DNA from: Prauserella flavalba
Lineage (GTDB): Bacteria; Actinomycetota; Actinomycetes; Mycobacteriales; Pseudonocardiaceae
Direction of reading: 5' to 3'
Length of the DNA: 64,000 nucleotides
Assembly (NCBI RefSeq): GCF_003202235.1
Contig: NZ_MASU01000008.1
Coordinates: forward strand, 248,001-312,000
How positions within the stretch are numbered: the first letter of the stretch is position 1; every line of letters starts with the position of its first letter. A program made the position numbers and the translations under genes. The notes below the pieces were generated by a model. The model was not told where the DNA came from, did not search any database, and was given only the letters and a program-made list of their open reading frames with translations. Of this stretch, positions 57,383 to 64,000 are shown in pieces.

Positions 57383-58903
57383 ATGAGGAACCTCGCCGCC
57401 CTGCTGGATTCGACCGCCGCGAAGCACCCCGGACGCACGGCGATCGTGTTCGGCGACAGCCGGCTCTCCTATGCCCAGCTCGACGCGGCGTCGAACCAGG
57501 TCGCGAACCTGCTCGCCGCCCACGGGGTGCGTCCGGGCGACAAGGTCGCGCTGTCCTGCCCCAACCTGCCGCACTTCACGATCATCTACTTCGGCATCCT
57601 CAAGGCCGGTGCCACGGTCGTGCCGCTGAACGTGCTGCTGAAGCCGCGCGAGATCGCGTGTCACCTCGACGATTCCGACGCGGTCGCGTACTTCGCGTTC
57701 GAGGGCACGACGGACCTCCCGATCGGCGAGTCGGCGGCACAGGCATTCGAGGAAACCGAAGACTGCCGCTCACTGTTCATCGTCCCCGCCGCGGCGGCCC
57801 CACCGCCCTGGGCGGACCAGCCTGCCGACTTCGACACGGTCGACGTCGACGACGACGAGACCGCGGTGATCCTCTACACCTCGGGCACCACCGGCCGGCC
57901 GAAGGGAGCGGAGCTGCGGCATCGCAACATGCGCGACAACGCGCTGGCCGGCGAGGATCTCTTCGCCGCCGACGCGGAGAACCCCGACACGTACCTGTGC
58001 GTGCTGCCGCTGTTCCACTCGTTCGGGCAGACGGTCATCCAGAACGGCGCGGTCGCGTTCGGCGGCACCATGGTCATGCTGCCGCGGTTCGACGCGCGCG
58101 CGGCGCTGACTCTGATGCTCACGGAGACGGTGACCTTCTTCGCCGGGGTGCCGACCATGTACTGGGGTCTGCTCGGTGCCCTCGGCGATGGCGCGGACGG
58201 GCCGGCCCTTGCGGCCAACCTGCGGGTGGCGGTGGCCGGCGGTTCGGCGCTGCCCGGCGAGGTGCACAAGGAGTTCAAGGCCAGGTTCGGCGTGACGATC
58301 CTCGAGGGCTACGGCCTGTCCGAGACCTCGCCGGTGGCGTCGTTCGCCGTCTACGGGCGGGAACCGCGCGTCGGATCGATCGGCCTGCCGATCCCGGGCG
58401 TCGAGATGAAGCTGATCAACGACGACTGGTCCGACGTGCCCGACGGTCCCGAGGCGATCGGCGAGATCGCGATCAAAGGCCACAACGTCATGAAGGGCTA
58501 CTACGGCAGGCCCGAAGCGACCGGCGAAGCGCTCAGAAACGGCTGGTTCCGCTCCGGCGACCTGGCCACAAAGGACGCTGACGGGTTCTACTACATCGTC
58601 GACCGTGCCAAGGACATGATCATCCGAGGCGGTTTCAACGTGTACCCGCGCGAGATCGAGGAGCTGCTGCTGACACACCCGGCCGTCTCGCTGGTCGCGG
58701 TCGTCGGTGTCCCGCACGACTCCCACGGCGAGGAGATCAAGGCCGTCGTCGTCAGGAACCCCGGCCACGACGACGTCACCGAGCACGACATCGTCTCGTG
58801 GACCAAGGAGCGCCTCGCCGCGTACAAGTACCCGCGCATCGTCGAGTTCCGCGACACCCTGCCGATGACGGCCACCGGCAAGATCCTCAAGCGGGAGATC
58901 TGA
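57383..58903 (+). CDS. AMP-forming acyl-CoA synthetase/ligase
   Basis: A 506-residue ANL-superfamily ligase. AMP-binding motif YTSGTTGRPKGAE near 165-177, LPLFHSFGQTV, GYGLSETSPV (A5), GWFRSGDLATKD (A7), RAKDMIIRGGFNVYPREIEE (A8) and catalytic Lys in PMTATGKILKREI at the C terminus. It activates a carboxylic acid to its CoA thioester; substrate class is not fixed by motifs but short or medium acids are likely. GAGAGGA precedes ATG 57383, 16 nt after the PrpD-like stop. Last gene of the cluster, so it may activate the product of lyase cleavage (for example propionate) or the imported acid itself. Confidence 0.9.
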   Translation: MRNLAALLDSTAAKHPGRTAIVFGDSRLSYAQLDAASNQVANLLAAHGVRPGDKVALSCPNLPHFTIIYFGILKAGATVVPLNVLLKPREIACHLDDSDAVAYFAFEGTTDLPIGESAAQAFEETEDCRSLFIVPAAAAPPPWADQPADFDTVDVDDDETAVILYTSGTTGRPKGAELRHRNMRDNALAGEDLFAADAENPDTYLCVLPLFHSFGQTVIQNGAVAFGGTMVMLPRFDARAALTLMLTETVTFFAGVPTMYWGLLGALGDGADGPALAANLRVAVAGGSALPGEVHKEFKARFGVTILEGYGLSETSPVASFAVYGREPRVGSIGLPIPGVEMKLINDDWSDVPDGPEAIGEIAIKGHNVMKGYYGRPEATGEALRNGWFRSGDLATKDADGFYYIVDRAKDMIIRGGFNVYPREIEELLLTHPAVSLVAVVGVPHDSHGEEIKAVVVRNPGHDDVTEHDIVSWTKERLAAYKYPRIVEFRDTLPMTATGKILKREI

Positions 58904-59584
58904 CGGCCGGCCGGAATCCGACACCATCCTGGCCGGACTCGGACTCGGGCTCGAAGGAGAGGCCGTTCCCCTGACCACCAGCCCTGTCAACACGGTCGCA
59001 TCGTCCGCGACGGCCGATGGCGTTGACGAAAGCCGCGCCAGACATGATCTGGCCGCCCAGTGTGAGCGCCCGGGTTCGCAGGCGGCCAGGAACAAGATCG
59101 CCCGCACCGAGACGACCATCGACCGTGCCGTCCTGCCGACCACGCCGAGATCGTGGCTGATGATGATCATCGCGAGACCTTCGCGCTGCCGCTGCCGCGC
59201 AGCTCGCCGATCGTCCTGCCGTCTGTTCATGATCAGGCCCTTTCGATGCCGTGCACGCCCACGCGGGCATCGGGCACTCGGGGCCCGTCTGCGGGCGGCG
59301 AGCAGGAGATTTGGGCATCGGGGGAACGAGCCGGGCACACGAGGTGAACCCTGAACGAACCGTCGTGCACCTTCCGGCGGGGTTGTGCGAACAGCACCGC
59401 GGGCCGCACGCAGCCGGGGTTTCTTGTGGCCGCGTTCACGACCGCGTCGGCCGTGCGGCACGCACCGTTCACGATTCCTCAGCAGGATTCCGGCGACGAG
59501 CGCGCCGCGTGCCGGTGCCGCCGTCGCGTCGCGGCCCGGTTGGCGGCCCGCGACGCCGAGTCACGATCGGAGAGACCTGATCCC
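58904..59584. other. Intergenic region without an intact gene
   Basis: About 680 bp between the ligase and the GDPD gene. Apart from the ABC-ATPase fragment at 59100-59215 I see no coding signal: reading frames here lack ribosome sites and domain-like sequence. Two GTTCACG heptamers (59434-59440 and 59467-59473, 33 bp apart) precede the GDPD gene and might be PhoP-like half sites. Confidence 0.5.
59100..59215 (-). pseudogene. Fragment of an oligopeptide ABC transporter ATPase
   Basis: One minus-strand frame reads EGLAMIIISHDLGVVGRTAR, the H-loop strand typical of DppD/OppD-type ATPases (usual form GMALLLITHDLGVVA). Neither the signature motif, Walker B nor the C-terminal Cys-rich zipper follows or precedes it in any frame, and the sequence around is featureless. 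It is therefore best read as a remnant left after deletion. It lies in a 680-bp region without intact genes. Confidence 0.4.
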
Positions 59585-61171
59585 ATGAGGAACGTTCACC
59601 GCAACTGTGGTGTGCTCATCTGCGCCGCGCTGCTGGCCGGGCTGGCCGCGGTACCGGCCGCCGCGCAGCCGGACCCGGGCGAGCCCACCGGATTCCTCGA
59701 CAACGGCGTCACGGCGCACCGCGGCTACTCCAGCGCCTACCCGGAGAACACCATGCGTGCGTTCACCGAGTCGTTGCGGCTGGGGGTGGACTGGATCGAG
59801 CTGGACATCTTCACCTCGGCCGATGGCCGGATCGTCGTGTCGCACGACGCCACCACGGGCCGGTTCGCCGATCGCGACCTGCGCATCTCCGAGAGCACCT
59901 ACGCCGAGCTGAGCCGGCTCGACGTCGCCCACGGGTTTCGTGCGGCGAACGGCCTGACCGAGGAAGAGGTGCCACCCGCCAGGATGCCGCTGCTGTCCGA
60001 GGTGCTGGAGCTGATCAAGACGCAGGACCGCACTCGGCTCTCGATCCAGCCCAAGGACGGCTCCACCGCCGCCGCCGTGGCGCTGGTGCAGGAGCTCGGT
60101 ATGCAGCGGTGGGTGGGCTTCAACGACGGGAACCTGGCCAAGATGAGCCTGGTCAAGGAACTCGATCCCAGCATCCACGTCTTCTGGGACCTGCCGCCGA
60201 GCGGAGACCTGAACGCGGAGCTGGCCACCGCCCGCGATCGCGGCTTCGAGTCACTCGTGGTCAACCAGGCCCGCATCAGCCCGTCGGTGATCGCCACGAT
60301 CGAGGACGCCGGCTTCGAATCGGGAGCGTGGACGGTCAACGACACCGAGGTCATGCAGCGCTTCATCGGCTGGGGCATCGACCGCCTCTACACCGACAGC
60401 GTCGACCAGGCGCTGCTGTTGTTCGGTCACGACCGGCGCGAGGGCCTCGGCCGGGGGCTGCTCGGACACTGGTCGTTCGACGACGTCACGGGCGGCGTCG
60501 CTGACGACGACGGCTCCCCGAACCCGCTGCGCAACGGCAGGCTCCGGGCCAACGCCGACCTGACCGCTCCCGGCCACGGGCACCTCAAGGGCGCGGTGGC
60601 GTTGGACGGCAACGGTGACCACGTCGAGGTTCCCTTCCAGGTGCTGCCGGACCAGGCTCCCGCCTACACCGCGTCGGCCTGGTTCAAGCCAGGGCAGGTC
60701 GGCCGGGGGCGGCAGTTCGTCCTGGAGACCGCGGGCTCCTGGGCCATCTCGATCGAGCTCGCCGACGTCAGCGGCCACCTGAAGTACTCCGTGCAGACCG
60801 GCGGCACCTCGGTGATCGCCGAGTCCACCGTCACCCCGGCCGGGGGCCGCTGGCACCACGTGGCCGTCACCTACGACGCCGCCACCGGCTCCTCCCGGCT
60901 CTACCTCGACGGCACCGAAGTGACCACGTTCGCCGACCCCAAGGAGACCGGCAGCGGCCAGCTGGCCGACACCACGGGACTGCGCGTCGGCACCTACCGC
61001 GGCGCCGACGGCCGCTACTTCGCCGGCGCCATCGACGACGTCGCCATCTGGAACCGCGTGCTCAGCACCGACGAGCTGGCGACACTGTGGAACAACGGAG
61101 CCGGCACCGCCGTGCCCGCGACCTTCACGGAGCCGCGCTCGACCCCGGGCTCCTGGAGCCCGCGCGCCTGA
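59585..61171 (+). CDS. Secreted glycerophosphodiester phosphodiesterase with C-terminal LamG domain
   Basis: A 528-residue secreted enzyme. Signal peptide 1-27 (AAVPAAA before the mature end), GDPD catalytic barrel (about 40-285) with His45-Arg46 (TAHRGYSSAYPENT), Glu54, Glu72/Asp74 (IELDIF) and His87 (VSHDATT), and a C-terminal concanavalin-like LamG_3 domain (about 310-510) with GHWSFDD, AYTASAWFKPG and WHHVAVTYDA. It releases glycerol-3-phosphate from glycerophosphodiesters, teichoic acids or phospholipid head groups; the LamG domain may hold it on a polymer. ATG 59585 fits the signal. A strong hairpin follows at 61180-61220. Confidence 0.92.
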   Translation: MRNVHRNCGVLICAALLAGLAAVPAAAQPDPGEPTGFLDNGVTAHRGYSSAYPENTMRAFTESLRLGVDWIELDIFTSADGRIVVSHDATTGRFADRDLRISESTYAELSRLDVAHGFRAANGLTEEEVPPARMPLLSEVLELIKTQDRTRLSIQPKDGSTAAAVALVQELGMQRWVGFNDGNLAKMSLVKELDPSIHVFWDLPPSGDLNAELATARDRGFESLVVNQARISPSVIATIEDAGFESGAWTVNDTEVMQRFIGWGIDRLYTDSVDQALLLFGHDRREGLGRGLLGHWSFDDVTGGVADDDGSPNPLRNGRLRANADLTAPGHGHLKGAVALDGNGDHVEVPFQVLPDQAPAYTASAWFKPGQVGRGRQFVLETAGSWAISIELADVSGHLKYSVQTGGTSVIAESTVTPAGGRWHHVAVTYDAATGSSRLYLDGTEVTTFADPKETGSGQLADTTGLRVGTYRGADGRYFAGAIDDVAIWNRVLSTDELATLWNNGAGTAVPATFTEPRSTPGSWSPRA

Positions 61172-61179
61172 CGCCCCGT

Positions 61180-61220
61180 TGTGCGGCGCCGGGCTCGGAC
61201 GAACCGGCCGGCGCCGCACA
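61180..61220. terminator. 13-bp perfect stem hairpin after the GDPD gene
   Basis: TGTGCGGCGCCGG (61180-61192) and CCGGCGCCGCACA (61208-61220) are exact inverted repeats over a 15-nt loop, 9 bp after the GDPD stop. It has the same form as the hairpin at 12428-12469 and lacks a T tract. Confidence 0.82.
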
Positions 61221-61844
61221 CTCCCCACGTTCACGCGGTTTCGGTGAGCGTCGTTCGACCAGCCTGAAGTCCCGAGTCCGTCGCAAGTGATGCGGCACCG
61301 TCTACGTCTCGGTCGGTTACCAGCAGACGATGACCGACGCGATGAAACCGCTGGAGCTCGCCGTGCCGCAGCTGACGACCCCACGACCGACGCACGAGGC
61401 GGGCGGGCGGTTGTTCGTCGCTGTCGCGCGCGCCCTGGCAACGCCCTCGCCTCGACTGAGCCCACCTGCCCGGCGCTGAGAGGCGATGCGGCGATATTCA
61501 GCACCGAGCGTCTCATTTCGAGCAGATCGAGGGCACGTCGCAGGAACTCCGGCGAATGAGCCTTCGGCGAGGAACCGAGCCCGTGAGCATGATCCGCGAT
61601 CGGCAACGACCCGGAGCTCAATCGCGTTTGCGCCCGCAGGTCAGCCTCGCAGGGGCTTCACGGCGGGCTCGAGGTCGTCGGGAATCTGGGGGTCGACGGT
61701 CGGACGTCGCCCCGTTGATCGCAATCGCCTGGCCACGGCCGGTGAGTGCTCGACGATGGCCAGGTGCACTGGAGGCTGGTGTCAGCGCCTCGCTGGATGA
61801 CCGAGATCCAGCGAGGTAACCCGAGTTTGACCGCCGTCGCCCAG
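61221..61844. other. Intergenic region, no gene seen
   Basis: About 620 bp between the GDPD terminator and the PhoD gene, which ends here on the minus strand. Short frames exist on both strands but none shows a ribosome site, family motif or a plausible composition. It may contain degraded coding sequence that I cannot identify. Confidence 0.5.
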
Positions 61845-63428
61845 TCAGACGCGGTGGGCGCCCGCCTTGCCGCTGTCGACGGCGAACGACGCGAGAGTGT
61901 GGATCGGGGATGTCGGCGCTTCGACGGTGTCGACGACGCGGTAGTCGGCCACCCACTGGTCGTCGTTGAGGGTGCAGCGGACGTAGCCGTGGTGGTTGTC
62001 GCGGAACAGCAGGTGCGGGTTGTTCGGGTCGATGTCGTAGCGGGTATTGAGGGTGCGGTCTCCGCCGGAGGTGACCGAGGTGCCGATGAACTCGGTGGCC
62101 ACTGGTGCGGCGTCGAAGTCGGTGAAGTTCGGGGGGACGTTGCAGACCCGGTTGACATGCACGTCGCCGGTGATCACCACGGGGTTGTCGACCTGGCGCT
62201 GGGTGATGAGGTCGAGGATCCGCTGCCGGTCCGCCACGTAGCCGTCCCATTTGTCGCCGCCGAACGAGCGCTCGGCGAGGTCGGCGTCCTGGTCCATGGG
62301 TGCGAACGGCACCTGCTGGGCCAGCACCTTCCACCGGGCCGGCGAGTTTGCCAGCCCGTCGAGCAGCCACTGCCGCTGGTGGGCACCCAACATGGTGCGG
62401 CCCTCGTCGAGGGCCTCGGCGCAGTACCCGCTGGAGTCCCGGGTTTCCGGGGCGCACGCGCGCGGCTGGTCGGAGCGGTACTGGCGGGTGTCGAGCACGT
62501 TGAAGTCGACCAGCTCGCCGTAGGAGATGCGCCGGTACAAGGTCATGTCCGGCCCGGTGGGCATCGAGCCGCGCCGCAGCGGCATGTGCTCGTAGTAGGC
62601 CTGGTAGGCGACCGCGCGGCGAGTGAGGAACTCCGCGGCGGGACTGTCCGGATCGGACTCCTCGTCGGCGTAGTTGTTCTCGACTTCATGGTCGTCCCAC
62701 GTGACCAGCCAGGGGAACGCGGCGTGGGCGGCCTGCAGATCGGCGTCGGTCTTGTACTGCGCGTGGCGGATGCGGTAGTCGGCCAGGCTCCGCACTTCGA
62801 CATCAGGCAGGTGTGCCCGGCCGAGCGTGCCCTGCGACGGGCCCTCGTAGATGTAGTCGCCGAGGTGGATCACCAGGTCGAGGTCCTCGTCGACCATGTT
62901 GCGGTATGCGGTGTAGTAGCCGGCCGGAAAGTTCTGGCAGGACAGGAAACTAAAGGTCACCGCATCGACCGGCGCGCCGAACGCCGGCGCCGTCTTCGTC
63001 CGCCCCACCGGGCTCAGTTCCGATTCGGCGCGGAACCGGTAGAAGTACTCGCGCCGCGGCTGCAGGCCACTGACCTCGACGTGCACGGAGTGCGCGCTCT
63101 CCGGGTGCGCGAGCACCGTGCCTTCCCGCACGATCGTGGCGAACCGCTCATCGGTGGCGACCTGCCACTGCACGGGCACCGGCCGCGCCGGCATACCGCC
63201 GCCGTTGAGCGGGTCGGGAGCCAGCCGGGTCCACAGCACCACGCCGTCGGGCAGCGGATCGCCGGAAGCCACCCCCAGCGTGAACGGGTCGATCACCTTC
63301 GGCGACGAGTTCACTCGAGCCGCAGCGAGCCCGGAGCCACCCAGTGTGGCGACGCCCAGCGCCGCGGCACCGGTGACTCCACCCAGCAGGGCACGGCGAG
63401 AGAACGACGAAGACGAGGAAGCGGACAC
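61845..63428 (-). CDS. phoD: PhoD-like alkaline phosphatase (Tat-exported)
   Basis: A 527-residue phosphatase/phosphodiesterase. The N terminus has a Tat signal (SSFSRRALLGGVTGAAALG, twin Arg at 11-12), then a fibronectin-like PhoD_N domain (about 45-145) and the metal-dependent catalytic domain with FSFLSCQNFPAGYYTAYRN, HLGDYIYEGP, WDDHEVENNYADE and VVITGDVHVNRV. It uses Ca2+/Fe3+ and works outside the cell on phosphodiesters and monoesters, normally under phosphate starvation. On its own strand a GTTCACC heptamer, the PhoP-box core of actinobacteria, lies about 65 bp upstream (63498-63492). It shares function with the neighbouring GDPD. Confidence 0.94.
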   Translation of the reverse strand: MSASSSSSFSRRALLGGVTGAAALGVATLGGSGLAAARVNSSPKVIDPFTLGVASGDPLPDGVVLWTRLAPDPLNGGGMPARPVPVQWQVATDERFATIVREGTVLAHPESAHSVHVEVSGLQPRREYFYRFRAESELSPVGRTKTAPAFGAPVDAVTFSFLSCQNFPAGYYTAYRNMVDEDLDLVIHLGDYIYEGPSQGTLGRAHLPDVEVRSLADYRIRHAQYKTDADLQAAHAAFPWLVTWDDHEVENNYADEESDPDSPAAEFLTRRAVAYQAYYEHMPLRRGSMPTGPDMTLYRRISYGELVDFNVLDTRQYRSDQPRACAPETRDSSGYCAEALDEGRTMLGAHQRQWLLDGLANSPARWKVLAQQVPFAPMDQDADLAERSFGGDKWDGYVADRQRILDLITQRQVDNPVVITGDVHVNRVCNVPPNFTDFDAAPVATEFIGTSVTSGGDRTLNTRYDIDPNNPHLLFRDNHHGYVRCTLNDDQWVADYRVVDTVEAPTSPIHTLASFAVDSGKAGAHRV

Positions 63429-63732
63429 GACAGGACCTCCAGCGAACCGGACGCGGGCCGCGTCAACTTTGACCGATCAGACCCTCGATCAGGTGAACGC
63501 CGGTAGCCTGCCCCGCGAACTCAATGCGTCAGTTCGACCCTCGGCGCTGAGTCCACAGAGATCGACGAGGTCAAATGTGTTGACTTCGCCCGGATTCGGT
63601 CACCGCCGGTGCCGAAAGACACCGATACTGTTCGCGAATCGGCTAGCACCGCGTCATGGGCGCAGCACGGTCATGTCACCGAGCCCGAACATCGTGGGAG
63701 GGTCGTATCTTTCTGCCTGAAGGGTTCACAAA
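63429..63732. promoter_or_regulatory. Divergent promoter region of phoD and the nuclease-like gene
   Basis: A 304-bp region with no gene. On the minus strand GTTCACC (63498-63492) resembles the PHO-box heptamer; no clear 11-bp repetition follows. On the plus strand TTGACT (63580-63585) is a possible -35 box for the last gene, without an obvious -10. A GAAGG ribosome site lies just before the GTG at 63733. Confidence 0.4.
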
Positions 63733-64000
63733 GTGGTTGTCTCGCCGAGAAACGCTCTGAGTTGCTTGCTCACCGTCGCGGTCGCTGCGTTGCTGTTCAT
63801 CGCAGGAACCATCGTTACAACCCCGTCCGCTTGGGCGCTACCGCCGGGGACGCCGTCCAAGGCGACCGCGCAGTCGGAGCTGAACGCGCTGTCGGTCCGT
63901 TCGCAGGAGTCGATGACGGGTTACTCTCGCGACAAGTTCCCGCACTGGATCACGATCTCCGGCGCCTGCAACACTCGCGAAACCGTGCTCAAACGCGATG
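63733..64000 (+). CDS. Secreted HNH endonuclease family protein, N-terminal part
   Basis: Only the first 89 residues are present. A signal peptide (LSCLLTVAVAALLFIAGTIV, then TTPSAWA) leads into LPPGTPSKATAQSELNALSV and GYSRDKFPHWITISGACNTR followed by ETVLKRD. This opening (GYSRDKFPHW and CNTRETVLKRD) is that of the secreted actinobacterial HNH/DUF1524 nucleases; the catalytic HNH part lies beyond the window. GTG 63733 has GAAGG about 10 nt upstream. An extracellular nuclease beside two phosphoesterases fits phosphate scavenging from DNA. Confidence 0.8.
   Translation, partial: MVVSPRNALSCLLTVAVAALLFIAGTIVTTPSAWALPPGTPSKATAQSELNALSVRSQESMTGYSRDKFPHWITISGACNTRETVLKRD

Noticed and set aside
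61287-61559. A 90-codon frame in the GDPD-PhoD gap as a gene
   Set aside because: No ribosome site, low-complexity Arg/Ala composition and no recognisable motif.
61746-63506. A 586-codon open frame on the plus strand
   Set aside because: Antisense to PhoD, whose motifs and Tat signal are unambiguous.
1-64000. CRISPR arrays, tRNA, rRNA or intact transposases
   Set aside because: No spaced direct repeats, cloverleaf sequences or DDE/HUH transposase motifs were seen on reading either strand.

Overview
The window is one contiguous, very GC-rich chromosomal stretch from an actinobacterium. Nearly all third codon positions are G or C, and GTG and TTG starts are frequent. Lsr2, a PASTA protein, a CGNR regulator, a MoxR/DUF58/VWA operon and many 4- and 8-nt gene overlaps all fit Actinobacteria. 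A short self-palindromic repeat (arms GCAGTGAAGG and CCTTCACTGC) occurs at three intergenic sites. I associate that element with Pseudonocardiaceae such as Amycolatopsis or Saccharomonospora, so that family is the best guess; this is recall, not a search. No rRNA, tRNA, CRISPR array, prophage or intact insertion sequence was seen.

Layout. 1-12 kb: a CocE-type hydrolase (cut by the window edge) with an ATP-grasp ligase; an AlkB dioxygenase and a thioredoxin sharing a LexA-like box; an ATPase with an eroded kinase domain; a PASTA protein; a nuclease-family protein; a frameshifted FAD oxidoreductase with its LysR partner; RecD2; and a NUDIX hydrolase. 12-18 kb: a quinate/shikimate module (dehydroshikimate dehydratase, shikimate dehydrogenase, TetR regulator, MHS transporter) whose two promoters share a 15-bp motif. 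18-24 kb: a seven-gene envelope operon (small secreted protein, MoxR, DUF58, VWA, HtrA-like protease, response regulator, histidine kinase).

24-40 kb: an aldo/keto reductase behind a MerR-like promoter, a sugar-importer ATPase with a ROK regulator, an amidohydrolase, ArsR/SRPBCC, HIT, Lsr2, a MOSC protein with an iron-sulfur flavoreductase, an FMN reductase with a DrrAB-type exporter, and a GntR/amino-acid oxidase/AbgT operon. 40-49 kb: a large STAND ATPase, an M20 peptidase, a HEAT / MerR-HEAT pair behind a classic MerR promoter, an epoxide hydrolase with a CGNR regulator and two matching operators, and a decayed dehydrogenase.

49-59 kb holds the most interesting system: ten same-strand genes, nearly all overlapping, led by an IclR regulator. 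They encode an isocitrate-lyase-family lyase, both subunits of an aconitase/LeuCD-like hydro-lyase, a NitT/TauT-type ABC importer with two different permeases, an MmgE/PrpD dehydratase and an acyl-CoA ligase. Together they read as uptake, dehydration/rehydration, C-C cleavage and CoA activation of an unidentified branched di- or tricarboxylic acid, and I know of no characterised cluster with exactly this composition. The window ends with secreted phosphoesterases (GDPD-LamG and PhoD) and the start of a secreted nuclease-like gene.
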